DNA of 64,000 nucleotides from Streptomyces griseorubiginosus (GCF_001514195.1 NZ_KQ948738.1:640605-704604), one strand, 5' to 3'. Positions 15,206 through 22,924 are shown, numbered from the stretch's first letter. The notes: generated by a model from the letters alone, not told the origin. Program-made: numbers and translations.

Positions 15206-15967
15206 CTAGTCGAGCGGTCCGCCGGCCACGTACAGCACCTGGCCGGAAACGAACCCGGCCGCCTCGCCGGTGAAGAAGGCGATGGCGTTGGCGATGTCGT
15301 CGGGCTCGCCCACGCGCGCGACCGGGATCTGGGTGGCGGCGGCGGCCTTGAACTCCTCGAAGCCCATGCCGACGCGCGCGGCGGTCGCGGCGGTCATGTC
15401 GGTGGCGATGAAGCCGGGGGCGACGGCGTTGGCGGTGATGCCGAACTTGCCGAGCTCGATGGCGAGGGTCTTGGTGAAGCCCTGGAGACCGGCCTTGGCG
15501 GCGGAGTAGTTGGCCTGGCCGCGGTTGCCGAGCGCCGAGGAGGAGGACAGGTTGACCACCCGGCCGAAGCCGGCGTCGACCATGTGCTTCTGGACGGCCT
15601 TGGTCATCAGGAAGGAGCCGCGCAGGTGGACGTTCAGGACGGTGTCCCAGTCCGAGACGCTCATCTTGAACAGCAGGTTGTCGCGGAGCACGCCCGCGTT
15701 GTTGACGAGGATCGTCGGGGCACCGAGCTCGGCGACGACCCGCGCGACGGCCGCCTCGACCTGGGCCTCGTCGGAGACGTCGGCGCCGACGGCGATCGCC
15801 TTGCCGCCGGCCGCGGTGATCTTCTCGACGGTGTCCTTGCAGGCGGCCTCGTCGAGGTCGATGACGGCGACCGCGCGGCCCTCGGCCGCCAGTCGGACGG
15901 CGGTGGCGGCGCCGATGCCGCGCGCGGCACCGGTGACGACGGCTACCCGCTGCTCAGTGGTGGACAT
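15206..15967 (-). CDS. fabG: 3-oxoacyl-[acyl-carrier-protein] reductase
   Basis: 253 residues, first gene of the two-gene reductase operon. VAVVTGAARGIGAATAVRLA is the NADPH loop; ILVNNAGVLRDNLLFKMS is very close to genuine FabG; VVNLSSSSALGNRGQANYSA followed by AAKAG gives the catalytic Ser-Tyr-Lys. ITANAVAPGFIATDMT is the usual FabG helix following the active site. It reduces the 3-keto group of acyl-ACP in fatty acid or polyketide elongation. ATG 15967 has GAGGAGAATC upstream. A match to FabG rather than a generic SDR is supported by the motif wording, but paralogues are many in Streptomyces. Confidence 0.88.
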   Translation of the reverse strand: MSTTEQRVAVVTGAARGIGAATAVRLAAEGRAVAVIDLDEAACKDTVEKITAAGGKAIAVGADVSDEAQVEAAVARVVAELGAPTILVNNAGVLRDNLLFKMSVSDWDTVLNVHLRGSFLMTKAVQKHMVDAGFGRVVNLSSSSALGNRGQANYSAAKAGLQGFTKTLAIELGKFGITANAVAPGFIATDMTAATAARVGMGFEEFKAAAATQIPVARVGEPDDIANAIAFFTGEAAGFVSGQVLYVAGGPLD

Positions 15968-16099
15968 TGCTGATTCTCCTCGCCGTTGAGAACGTTCGGC
16001 CCGACCAGGTCGGTGAGCGACCGCTTAGTACCTTCGACAGACGTGACGCTAGAAGCCCTGGCACGCGGTGTCAACGTCCCACGGGACCGGTGTGATCCA

Positions 16100-16549
16100 T
16101 TACCTCACCAGCAGGTCGAGAAGGCGCTCCGCCTCGGCCGCCGGATCCAGGGTGAGTCCGGTGTGCACGGGGCCCGGCTGGACGACCGTGGAGCGGGGCG
16201 CGACCAGCCACCGGAAGCGGCGTCCGGCGTCGTCGCGCGCCGCCGGCCCGGCCGGATCGCCGCCCGCGCAGACCGCCTCGACGGCCTGGAGGGCGGCCCG
16301 GACGCCGGCCACGTCCGCGGCGGGGTCGAGCGCCCGCAGCCGGTCCTCGTCGAGGTGGGTGCGCACCCCGACGTACGCCTTCGCCCGGCAGTAGACGAGC
16401 ACACCGGCGTTGATGCACTCCCCGCGCTCGACGCGGGGTACGACCTTCAGCACGGCGTACTCGAAGACGTCCCGTTCGCTGACCCGTCCGCCCTTGATGA
16501 CGTGCCGCTCGACCACGCTGCCGGCCATGTGGATGTGCCGCTCGCTCAC
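16100..16549 (-). CDS. DUF3037 protein, partner of the HipA-like kinase
   Basis: 149 residues from a GTG at 16549 that overlaps the kinase stop codon (GTGA), so translation is coupled; GAGGGGG lies just upstream inside the kinase gene. The core ERDVFEYAVLKVVPRVERGE, followed by CINAGVLVYCRAKAYVG, matches DUF3037, a family repeatedly found immediately after HipA-like kinases. No catalytic residues are evident. A substrate or regulator of the kinase is a reasonable inference from the strict pairing; the function is unknown. Confidence 0.8.
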   Translation of the reverse strand: MSERHIHMAGSVVERHVIKGGRVSERDVFEYAVLKVVPRVERGECINAGVLVYCRAKAYVGVRTHLDEDRLRALDPAADVAGVRAALQAVEAVCAGGDPAGPAARDDAGRRFRWLVAPRSTVVQPGPVHTGLTLDPAAEAERLLDLLVR

Positions 16550-17310
16550 TTGTCCCCCTCGATTCCCGTGATGCGCTCGTGGACGGCGGCGGCCCGCTGG
16601 AGCAGGGGCCGGGCGTAGGCCCGCCGCAGCTCGTCCGGGGTGTCGAAGCCCGGCTCGTCCGCCAGCCAGGCGTCCGGGATCTCCGCGGTGACCTCGGCGA
16701 GCAGGTCCTCGGTGACCTGGGGGGCCAGGGCGGCGGCGGCCGCGGCGACGTCCGGGGCGAAGGGCCTCAGGACGTGGTCCGAGGCGTCGTAGGGGCGGGC
16801 GGCGGACTTCTCGGCGGCGGGCCAGTTGTGGTGCCAGATCATGGTCGCGCCGTGGTCGATGAGCCAGACCTCGCTGCGCCACCACAGCAGGTTGGGGTTG
16901 CGCCAGGAGCGGTCCACGTTGTTGACGAGCGCGTCGAACCAGACGATCCGGCCCGCCTCCTCGGGGTCGACCGAGAACGCGAGCGGGTCGAAGCCGAGGG
17001 CCCCGGAGAGGAAGTCCATGCCGAGGTTGGTGCCGCCGCTGGACCTGAGCAGTTCCTGCACCCGCTCGTCGGGTTCGCCGAGTCCCAGGTCGGGGTCGAG
17101 GTCGAGGGTCAGCAGGCGCGGCACCCGGAAGCCGAGCCGCCGCGCGAGCTCCCCGGCCACCACTTCGGCGACCAGCGTCTTGCGGCCCTGGCCCGCGCCG
17201 GTGAACTTGATGACGTACGTCCCGCGGTCGTCGGCCTCGACGAGTCCCGGCAGCGAGCCGCCCTCACGCAGGGGCGTGATGAAGCGGGTCGCGATGGCTT
17301 CCTTGAGCAT
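16546..17310 (-). CDS. HipA-like protein kinase
   Basis: 254 residues, much shorter than HipA (about 440). TYVIKFTGAGQGRKTLVAEV provides the ATP-binding Lys (residue 35) and a likely helix-C Glu (49). NNVDRSWRNPNLL matches the catalytic-loop pattern D-x4-N (Asp133, Asn138), and VWLIDHGA supplies the metal-binding Asp (152). The kinase core therefore appears intact. There is no HipB antitoxin gene beside it; instead it is translationally coupled to DUF3037. Older databases often mislabel such proteins as class I/II aminotransferases, which the sequence does not support. Confidence 0.82.
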   Translation of the reverse strand: MLKEAIATRFITPLREGGSLPGLVEADDRGTYVIKFTGAGQGRKTLVAEVVAGELARRLGFRVPRLLTLDLDPDLGLGEPDERVQELLRSSGGTNLGMDFLSGALGFDPLAFSVDPEEAGRIVWFDALVNNVDRSWRNPNLLWWRSEVWLIDHGATMIWHHNWPAAEKSAARPYDASDHVLRPFAPDVAAAAAALAPQVTEDLLAEVTAEIPDAWLADEPGFDTPDELRRAYARPLLQRAAAVHERITGIEGDK

Positions 17311-17465
17311 CGCCCCAGGTTACTGGCCGACAGCGAAGCGACAGCTCCAGCTTACGGACGCCTGATCTCGAAGACGTTTAGATCTCGACATCGTCTGAAC
17401 AGGGGGCGCCGAGCGGCCGTACCTCTGGACAGCTACACGATTTCCGCACTGGAAGGACGTTCAGC

Positions 17466-17954
17466 ATGACCAGCGAACTGCCTCAATCCGTTCCGGCACC
17501 TGCCCGCCGTACCGTCGTGGCGGCGGTGGGCGCGGCGGGGCTCGCCGTGGCGCTGACCGCGTGCGGATCGGACGGCGACTCCTCGGGCTCGTCCACCAGC
17601 CAGGCCGACGCGAACGCGAGCGGCGGCGGGTCGAGTTCCGGCAGCGGCGCCTCGTCCGGCTCGGGCGGCACCGCGCTGGCGAAGACCAGCGACATCCCGG
17701 AGGGCGGTGGCACGATCTTCAAGGACAAGGGCGTGGTGGTCACCCAGCCCACGGCGGGCACCTTCAAGGCCTTCTCGTCCAAGTGCACCCACCAGGGCTG
17801 CGCGGTGGGCAGCGTGGCCAACGGCGTCATCGTGTGTCCGTGTCACAACAGCCAGTTCTCGGTCGAGGACGGCAGCGTCAAGAAGGGGCCCGCGACCCAG
17901 CCGCTGCCGGCCGCGCAGATCAGCGTGAGCGGGGACTCGATCACGCTGGCCTGA
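17466..17954 (+). CDS. Rieske [2Fe-2S] lipoprotein
   Basis: 162 residues. The N-terminus has an Arg pair (14-15) and a hydrophobic run ending in LTAC (Cys33), so a lipobox, perhaps exported by Tat because a cofactor is carried. A Ser/Gly-rich linker (about 36-75) follows. The Rieske site is complete: CTHQGC (Cys107, His109, Cys112) and CPCHNSQF (Cys124, Cys126, His127). It would carry electrons at the outer membrane face; no oxidase or cytochrome gene adjoins. GGAAGGACG precedes the ATG. It overlaps the convergent isochorismatase-like gene by 14 bp. Confidence 0.94.
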   Translation: MTSELPQSVPAPARRTVVAAVGAAGLAVALTACGSDGDSSGSSTSQADANASGGGSSSGSGASSGSGGTALAKTSDIPEGGGTIFKDKGVVVTQPTAGTFKAFSSKCTHQGCAVGSVANGVIVCPCHNSQFSVEDGSVKKGPATQPLPAAQISVSGDSITLA

Positions 17955-18597
17955 CCCGCGTCCGCCGGGGTCGGCCGAGCGCGCCCAGCACCTCGTCGGT
18001 GGTCGCGATCGTGGCGACCAGCGCGAGGGTGTGGCGGATCATCACGGGGGTGTAGTCGGAGGGCACCCCCGCGACGGCGTCGCTCGGCACGACGACGGTG
18101 TACCCGCGGTTCACGGCGTCGAAGACGGCGTTCGGCACGGCCACGTTGGCGGAGACCCCGGTCACCACCAGGGTGCGGCAGCCGAGGTTGCGCAGCAGCG
18201 CGTCGACCTCGGTGCCCTGGATCGGCGAGAGCCCGTGCAGCCGCCGTACGACGAAGTCCTCCTCGCTCACCTCGATCGGGGCCGCCACCCGCACCGCGGC
18301 GGTCCCGGTCAGCTGCTGGACGGGCAGTCGTTCGGCGGCGTGGAACAGGCGGGCGTTGCGGTTCGCGCCGCGCCCGTCCGGACGGCGTTCGGCGATCGCG
18401 TGGATCACCTGCACCCCGCTCTCGTGGGCGGCGGCGACGAGCCGGGCGACGTTGGCGAGCGCGCCCGACTTCCGTGCCTCGCGGGCGAGTTCGGGCAGCG
18501 CGCTGTCCGGTCCGACGACACCCTGCTGGCACTCGACGGTGAGCAGCACGGTGGTCTCGGGAGCGAGGAGCTGGCTGAGTTGTCCGTACGACGGCAC
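17941..18597 (-). CDS. Isochorismatase-like protein lacking the catalytic triad
   Basis: 218 residues from GTG 18597, with GAGGGGGAACC upstream. The fold is clear: TVLLTVECQQGVVG, DFVVRRLHGLSPIQGTEVDA and TLVVTGVSANVAVPNAVFDA follow the cysteine-hydrolase pattern. But the three catalytic positions read Glu22 (normally Asp), Arg119 (normally Lys) and Ala153 (normally Cys), so it should not hydrolyse amides or enol ethers by the usual mechanism. A related actinobacterial subfamily with NVA in place of the Cys motif seems to exist (recall). It is divergent from a PPOX-fold gene across a perfect palindrome. Function unknown. Confidence 0.85.
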   Translation of the reverse strand: MPSYGQLSQLLAPETTVLLTVECQQGVVGPDSALPELAREARKSGALANVARLVAAAHESGVQVIHAIAERRPDGRGANRNARLFHAAERLPVQQLTGTAAVRVAAPIEVSEEDFVVRRLHGLSPIQGTEVDALLRNLGCRTLVVTGVSANVAVPNAVFDAVNRGYTVVVPSDAVAGVPSDYTPVMIRHTLALVATIATTDEVLGALGRPRRTRVRPA

Positions 18598-18675
18598 GGT
18601 TCCCCCTCGTCGCGGGTGGCCGGGGCCGGTGACAGTAGCGACCATTGCGTGCGGACGGAAGACGACCCATCCTTT

Positions 18676-18709
18676 TCTGACGTGATGTCAGAGGATCTCT
18701 CCTCTGACA
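18676..18709. promoter_or_regulatory. Operator-like palindrome cluster
   Basis: Perfect 10-bp arms TGTCAGAGGA (18686-18695) / TCCTCTGACA (18700-18709) with a TCTC loop, plus an overlapping arm TCTGAC (18676-18681) that also pairs with GTCAGA (18687-18692). It lies in the 137-bp region between the isochorismatase-like and PPOX-fold genes. The size and symmetry suit a TetR- or GntR-type dimer site. The nearby LysR regulator is another candidate. Confidence 0.65.
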
Positions 18710-18734
18710 CGACGTGAGAGAAAGAGGGGGATGC

Positions 18735-19202
18735 ATGACCGTCACTCAGCGCCGAGGCCGGAAGATCATGATGACGCCGGGCGAGCTGGACGAGTTCCTG
18801 ACCAGCCAGCGCACCTGCCGGGTCGCCACGGTCTCGGGCGGCGGCGCCCCGCACGTGAGCACCCTGTGGTTCGCCTGGGACGGCACCTCGATGTGGCTGT
18901 ACTCCGTGGTGCGCAGCAAGCGCTGGACCGATCTGCGCCGCGATCCACGGGTCGCGATCGTGGTCGACACGGGTGAGGAGTACGACGAACTGCGCGGCGT
19001 CGAGCTGTCCGGGACCGTGGACTTCGTGGGCGAGGCTCCGCGCACCGGTGAGCTGTGTGCCGAACTCGACGTCCCCGAGACCCTGTTCGCGCGCAAGAAC
19101 TTCCGTCTGGAGGAGATGCCGCATGACGGCCGGCACGCGTGGATACGGCTGACGCCCGAGAAGATCGTGTCCTGGGACTTCCGCAAGCTGGGCTCCGCCT
19201 AG
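18735..19202 (+). CDS. PPOX-fold flavin/F420-dependent protein
   Basis: 155 residues from ATG 18735 with GAGGGGG upstream. The split barrel starts at MMTPGELDEFLTSQRTCRVA and continues TVSGGGAPHVSTLWFAWDGT, typical of the pyridoxamine-5'-phosphate oxidase-like superfamily as found in actinobacterial F420- or FMN-dependent reductases. The tail WIRLTPEKIVSWDFRKL is also typical of this group. Its stop is one base from the convergent LysR stop. Cofactor and substrate cannot be read from the sequence. Confidence 0.85.
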   Translation: MTVTQRRGRKIMMTPGELDEFLTSQRTCRVATVSGGGAPHVSTLWFAWDGTSMWLYSVVRSKRWTDLRRDPRVAIVVDTGEEYDELRGVELSGTVDFVGEAPRTGELCAELDVPETLFARKNFRLEEMPHDGRHAWIRLTPEKIVSWDFRKLGSA

Positions 19203-19203
19203 C

Positions 19204-20106
19204 TCAACCGGTCTGCCGTGCGGCCGACTTCAGCGCCTCGACCGCTGCCCGGATCGACGGGCGGCGGTCGGCGTCCGCGCGCCAGACCGCGTAGACGTGC
19301 CGGCTGACCGGTTGCCGCACCGGCACGGTCCGCACCCCGTCGGGGACCGGTCCGCGGCCGAGCCGGGGCGCCACGCACACGCCGAGTCCCGCCCCGACCA
19401 GGGCGAGTTGGGTCGCGTGCTCCTCCGCGCGGTGTGCGACGCGCGGCTCGATGCCCTTGGCGCGCAGAGTATGCATCAGCCACTCGTGGCAGAACTCGTT
19501 CTCGCCCCAGGTCACCCAGTCGTCGTCGGCGAAGTCCTCCAGGTCGACCTCGGCACGGTGCGCGTGGCGGTGGGTGACGGGCATCGCCACGTCGGCGGTG
19601 TCGTCGACGATCGACGCCTTCATCAGCCCGTCCGGCACGGGCAGCGGCTTGTTGTACCAGTCCAGGACGACCGCGAGGTCGTAGCCGCCGCGGAGCACCG
19701 TGCGCAGCGCGAGTTCCGGGTCCGTCTCGCACGAGGTGATCCGCAGCCCGGGGTGGGTGGAGCGCAGCGCGGCGAGCGCGGCCGGGAACAGGCCGCGGGC
19801 CGCCGTCGGGAACGCGGCGAGCCGCAACTCCCCGACCACCTGGCCGCGTTGGGCCTCCAGGTCGGACTGGGCGAGTTCGACGTGGGACAGGATGCGGGCC
19901 GCGTGCTCGGCCAGCAGGCGGCCGGCGTCGGTGAGCCGCACGCCCCGGCCGTTCCTGGCGAGGAGTTGCTGGCCGACCTCCCGCTCCAGTTTGGACAGTT
20001 GCTGCGAGACCGCCGACGTCGTGATGTGCAGCCCCTCGGCGGCACCGCTGACCGAGCCGTGCCGGGCCAGGGCGTCAAGGGTGCGCAGGCGCTCCAGGTT
20101 CAGCAT
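19204..20106 (-). CDS. LysR-family transcriptional regulator
   Basis: 300 residues. MLNLERLRTLDALARHGSVS, then GAAEGLHITTSAVSQQLSKLE, is the winged helix-turn-helix; GELRLAAFPTAARGLFPAAL begins the periplasmic-binding-like effector domain, which continues to the end. ATG 20106 follows GGAAGGGTGACGGGC; this ribosome binding site and the first nine codons are the template of a 56-bp triplication immediately upstream. It is transcribed in the same direction as the MocR gene (stop 20224), with two minigenes between, so it may be translated by re-initiation. Targets unknown; the divergent palindrome at 18.7 kb is near. Confidence 0.92.
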   Translation of the reverse strand: MLNLERLRTLDALARHGSVSGAAEGLHITTSAVSQQLSKLEREVGQQLLARNGRGVRLTDAGRLLAEHAARILSHVELAQSDLEAQRGQVVGELRLAAFPTAARGLFPAALAALRSTHPGLRITSCETDPELALRTVLRGGYDLAVVLDWYNKPLPVPDGLMKASIVDDTADVAMPVTHRHAHRAEVDLEDFADDDWVTWGENEFCHEWLMHTLRAKGIEPRVAHRAEEHATQLALVGAGLGVCVAPRLGRGPVPDGVRTVPVRQPVSRHVYAVWRADADRRPSIRAAVEALKSAARQTG

Positions 20107-20111
20107 GCCCG

Positions 20112-20162
20112 TCACCCTTCCACGCGCGGATGCGAGGTGCGCAGGCTCTCCAGGTTCAGCAT
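20112..20162 (-). CDS. Minigene 2 made by the triplication
   Basis: ATG 20162, 16 codons, reading MLNLESLRTSHPRVEG. It is preceded by GGAAAGG inside minigene 1 and followed five bases later by the LysR ATG. Whether it is translated is not known; it could act as a re-initiation step or be an accident of the duplication. Confidence 0.3.
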   Translation of the reverse strand: MLNLESLRTSHPRVEG

Positions 20163-20167
20163 GCGCG

Positions 20168-20218
20168 TCACCTTTCCACGCGGGGATGCGAGGTACGCAG
20201 GCGCTCCAGGTTCAGCAT
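20168..20218 (-). CDS. Minigene 1 made by the triplication
   Basis: ATG 20218, 16 codons, reading MLNLERLRTSHPRVER. Its start lies five bases after the MocR stop codon and its RBS-like GGAAAGG lies inside the MocR gene. It fuses the LysR N-terminus to the MocR C-terminus. Expression is unproven. Confidence 0.3.
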   Translation of the reverse strand: MLNLERLRTSHPRVER

Positions 20219-20223
20219 GCCCG

Positions 20224-21573
20224 TCACCTTTCCACGCGGGGGTGCGGGTGGGCATGGCCGGGCGCCGGGCCCGCGGCCTTGGCGACGGCGTCCGCCAAGG
20301 GGGTGACCTCTTCGGCCTTCAGGCTCGCGACGGTCACTCGGATTCCCTGGGGCGCGCCCATCCGGAACCGGGCTCCCGGTGCCACCGCCCAGCCCGCGTG
20401 CAGGAGCCGGGCCACCGCTCCGGTCTCGTCCTGGACGGGGATCCAGACGTTCAGTCCGCTGCGCCCGTGGGCCTCGACGCCCCGGACCGCGAGCGCCTCG
20501 ATCAACCGGTCCCTGCGCTCGCGGTAGGCCGCGGCCACCTTCCCCGTGTCCAGCACGCCCTCCGCCCACAGGTTCACCACGGCCCGCTGGGTGATCCGGC
20601 TGACCCAGCCGGGGCCGAGGCGGTGCCGGCCGTGGACGCGGTCGACGGTGATGTCGTCGCCGGTGAGCACGGCGAGGCGCAGGTCGGGGCCGTAGGCCTT
20701 GGCCACCGAGCGGACGAAGGCCCAGTGGCGGGTGACACCGGCGAGGGGGTGCAGGGGGAGGTCGACGATGCCATGGCCGTGGTCGTCCTCGATCAGGAGG
20801 GTGTCCGGATGGTCCGCGAGGACCGCGCGCAGGGCACGCGCACGTAGGGCGGTCACCGATGCGCCGCTGGGATTCTGGGCCCGGTCCGTCACGATCAGGG
20901 CCCGGGCGCCCGCAGTCAGCGCCTGCCGTACGTCCTCGGCGAGGGGGCCCTCGTCGTCGACGCCCACCGGGGCGACGCGCAGGCCCAGGGCCGGGACCAG
21001 GTCGAGGAGGCTGCCCCAGCCGGGGTCCTCGACGGCGACGGTGTCGCCCGGCTTGAGGTGGGCGGCCAGGACCCGCTCGATGACGTCGAGGGAGCCGGAG
21101 GCGACGGCGAGCGGACCGGCCGGGACACCGTCCGCGGCGAGGGCCCCGCGGGCGAGCCGCGCCAGCTCCGGGTCCACCGTCGCGTCGCCGTAGAGGACCG
21201 GCTCCCGGTCGCCCTGTTCGGCGGCGGCCGCGAAGGCGGGGCCGAGCGGCGGCAGCAGCGCGGGGTCCGGGTTGCCGTTCGCCACGTCCCGCACGCCTTC
21301 CGGGACCTCCACGCGGATGTACTCGCGCCCCGTGGTCGCCGGTTTCGACCGCACCCGGCTGCCCCGGCGCCCGGCGGTCTCGATGACCCCGCGCTCCCGC
21401 AGGCTCCGGTAGGCGGCCGCGACCGTATTGGGATTCACGCCCAGCTGCCCGGCCAACTCCCGCATCGGCGGCAGCGGTTGACCGGGCTCCAGCTCTCCCG
21501 CACCCACCGCGCGCTCGACGCTCGCCGCAATCTCCGCTGCGCGCCGGCCTTCGATCCGATATCCTCCTAGCAC
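20224..21573 (-). CDS. MocR-type regulator (GntR helix-turn-helix + aminotransferase fold)
   Basis: 449 residues. Residues 10-75 are a GntR winged helix (LPPMRELAGQLGVNPNTVAA); residues 100-440 are a class I aminotransferase fold with VEDPGWGS and VRSVAKAYGPDLRL, whose Lys should bind PLP. MocR regulators sense PLP or amino acids. The start is GTG 21573, seven bases after a CATAAT box, so translation is probably leaderless. The divergent neighbour at 21597 is a PPOX-fold flavoprotein, which suits a PLP/flavin theme like PdxR, though this is inference. Its 3' end is inside the triplicated repeat. Confidence 0.92.
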   Translation of the reverse strand: MLGGYRIEGRRAAEIAASVERAVGAGELEPGQPLPPMRELAGQLGVNPNTVAAAYRSLRERGVIETAGRRGSRVRSKPATTGREYIRVEVPEGVRDVANGNPDPALLPPLGPAFAAAAEQGDREPVLYGDATVDPELARLARGALAADGVPAGPLAVASGSLDVIERVLAAHLKPGDTVAVEDPGWGSLLDLVPALGLRVAPVGVDDEGPLAEDVRQALTAGARALIVTDRAQNPSGASVTALRARALRAVLADHPDTLLIEDDHGHGIVDLPLHPLAGVTRHWAFVRSVAKAYGPDLRLAVLTGDDITVDRVHGRHRLGPGWVSRITQRAVVNLWAEGVLDTGKVAAAYRERRDRLIEALAVRGVEAHGRSGLNVWIPVQDETGAVARLLHAGWAVAPGARFRMGAPQGIRVTVASLKAEEVTPLADAVAKAAGPAPGHAHPHPRVER

Positions 21574-21609
21574 AAAGCAGATTATGCACTAGTGCAATGG
21601 AGACCGCAA
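21570..21609. promoter_or_regulatory. MocR promoter with embedded palindrome
   Basis: On the minus strand TTGCGG (21604-21609) and CATAAT (21581-21586) are 17 bp apart, and the -10 is seven bases from the GTG start. Between them lies a perfect 12-bp palindrome TGCACTAGTGCA (21585-21596) abutting the + strand ATG at 21597; a half-site GCACAA is at 21570-21575. The site is placed to repress both divergent genes. Confidence 0.65.
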
Positions 21610-22292
21610 TGCAGGGGACCACCGCGACCACGCCGGAGCCGACCGCCTACGCGCCGACCGACCGCACCGTCCCGACGCGCTCCGCCGACCGGGCCTCGTA
21701 CGACAAGGACCTGGTGCACTCGATACTCGACGAGGGCTACGTCTGCCACCTCGGCTTCGTCCGGGACGGCGCGCCGGTGGTGCTGCCCACGCTCTACGGC
21801 CGGGTCGGCGAGCGGCTCTACGTCCACGGCTCCACCGGCTCGCGCCCGCTGCGGATGACCGGCCAGGCCGACCCCGGGCTGCCGGTGTGCCTGACGGTCA
21901 CGCTCGTCGACGCGCTGATCCTGGCCCGCTCGGCCTTCCACCACTCCATCAACTACCGGTCGGTGGTGGTGCACGGCCTCGCCCACGACGTCACGGACCC
22001 CGAGGAGAAGCGCCTCGCCCTCGACGCCCTGGTCGACCACGTGGTCCCGGGCCGCGCCCAGGACTCCCGCCCCGCCAACAAGAAGGAACTGGCCGCGACC
22101 GCCGTGATCCGCCTCGACCTCGACGAGGTCTCCGCCAAGCTCCGCACCGGCGGGGTCAACGACGAGCCCGAGGACCTCGCCCTCCCCCACTGGGCCGGCG
22201 TCCTCCCGCTGCGCAAGGGCTACGGCTCCCCCGTCGCCGACGGCGACCTGGCCCCCGGCACCGAGGTCCCCGGCTACCTGACGGCCCTGTGA
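21597..22292 (+). CDS. Pyridoxamine 5'-phosphate oxidase-family protein
   Basis: 231 residues (ATG 21597; ATG 21609 is an alternative). SILDEGYVCHLGFVRDGAPV, then VLPTLYGRVGERLYVHGSTG, is the start of the Pyridox_ox_2 (NimA-like) split barrel that binds FMN. The C-terminal HWAGVLPLRKGYGSPVADGD is characteristic of this group. It starts within the MocR operator region and overlaps the next flavoprotein gene (TGATG), so both are one operon likely governed by the MocR protein. Substrate unknown. Confidence 0.88.
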   Translation: METAMQGTTATTPEPTAYAPTDRTVPTRSADRASYDKDLVHSILDEGYVCHLGFVRDGAPVVLPTLYGRVGERLYVHGSTGSRPLRMTGQADPGLPVCLTVTLVDALILARSAFHHSINYRSVVVHGLAHDVTDPEEKRLALDALVDHVVPGRAQDSRPANKKELAATAVIRLDLDEVSAKLRTGGVNDEPEDLALPHWAGVLPLRKGYGSPVADGDLAPGTEVPGYLTAL

Positions 22293-22924
22293 TGCTGATC
22301 CACCCCTGGGACGCACCCGGGTCCGACGCGGAGTGGCAACAGTGGCTCCCCGTCCACGACTTCGGCCAGCTGGCCGTCAACGGGCCCGCGGGCGAACCGC
22401 CGTTCGTCCAGCCCCTGCACTTCTTCTACGACCCCGGGCGCGGCGAGGCTCTGACCCACCTGGCGCGGCCCAACCCGCTGTGGAGCGCGCTGGAGGCGAA
22501 CCCCGAGGTCGTGCTGAGCGTGGTCGACGACTACGCCTACATCCCCGGCCCCTGGCAGGCGGACCCGGACGGCCCCGCCGCCCACGGCACCCCGACGAGT
22601 TTCTACGCGGCCGTCCAACTCCGTTGCCGGGCCCATGTGGTGGACGACCCGGCCGAGAAGGCCGCGCTGCTGAACCTCCAGGTCGGCCACTTCCAGCCGG
22701 AGGGCGGCTCCGCCGAGGTGGCGGTGGGCGAGGTGCCGTACGGACGGATGCTGTCGGGCATTCGGGGCCTGCGGCTCGAAGTGACCCAGGTGCGGGCGAA
22801 GTTCAAGTACGCCGGCAAGCGGACCGAGCAGGTGCGGGACCGGATCGCGGAGGGCCTGGCGGACCGGGGCGGTCCGGGGGACGCGGCGGCACGGGAGCAT
22901 CTGCTGCGCCGGCAAGGCGCTTGA
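22292..22924 (+). CDS. PaiB-like FMN-binding protein
   Basis: 210 residues; ATG 22292 overlaps the preceding stop. The motif order HPWDAPGSDAEWQQWLPVHD, FVQPLHFFYDPGRGEALTHL, VDDYAYIPGPWQ and GTPTSFYAAVQLRCRAHVV follows PaiB/FMN-binding negative transcriptional regulators, which have a flavin-reductase-like split barrel. In Bacillus, PaiB affects sporulation and protease genes, but homologues in actinobacteria are uncharacterised. It is probably an accessory of the MocR-linked operon. Confidence 0.85.
   Translation: MLIHPWDAPGSDAEWQQWLPVHDFGQLAVNGPAGEPPFVQPLHFFYDPGRGEALTHLARPNPLWSALEANPEVVLSVVDDYAYIPGPWQADPDGPAAHGTPTSFYAAVQLRCRAHVVDDPAEKAALLNLQVGHFQPEGGSAEVAVGEVPYGRMLSGIRGLRLEVTQVRAKFKYAGKRTEQVRDRIAEGLADRGGPGDAAAREHLLRRQGA

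Larger units (their letters stand above)
20081..20248 (-). repeat. 56-bp tandem triplication of the MocR-LysR junction
   Basis: Units begin at 20081, 20137 and 20193 and differ by a few bases. Each unit holds the last codons of the MocR gene (HPRVER-stop), an RBS-like GGAAAGG, and the first nine codons of the LysR gene (MLNLERLRT). Because 56 is not a multiple of three, each extra copy makes a separate short frame rather than an in-frame insertion. Confidence 0.9.

Noticed and set aside
16546..17310. Class I/II aminotransferase
   Set aside because: No PLP-lysine motif; the catalytic residues are those of a HipA-type kinase.
16100..17310. Classical HipBA toxin-antitoxin pair
   Set aside because: There is no HipB-like helix-turn-helix gene, and the kinase lacks the HipA N-subdomain 1.
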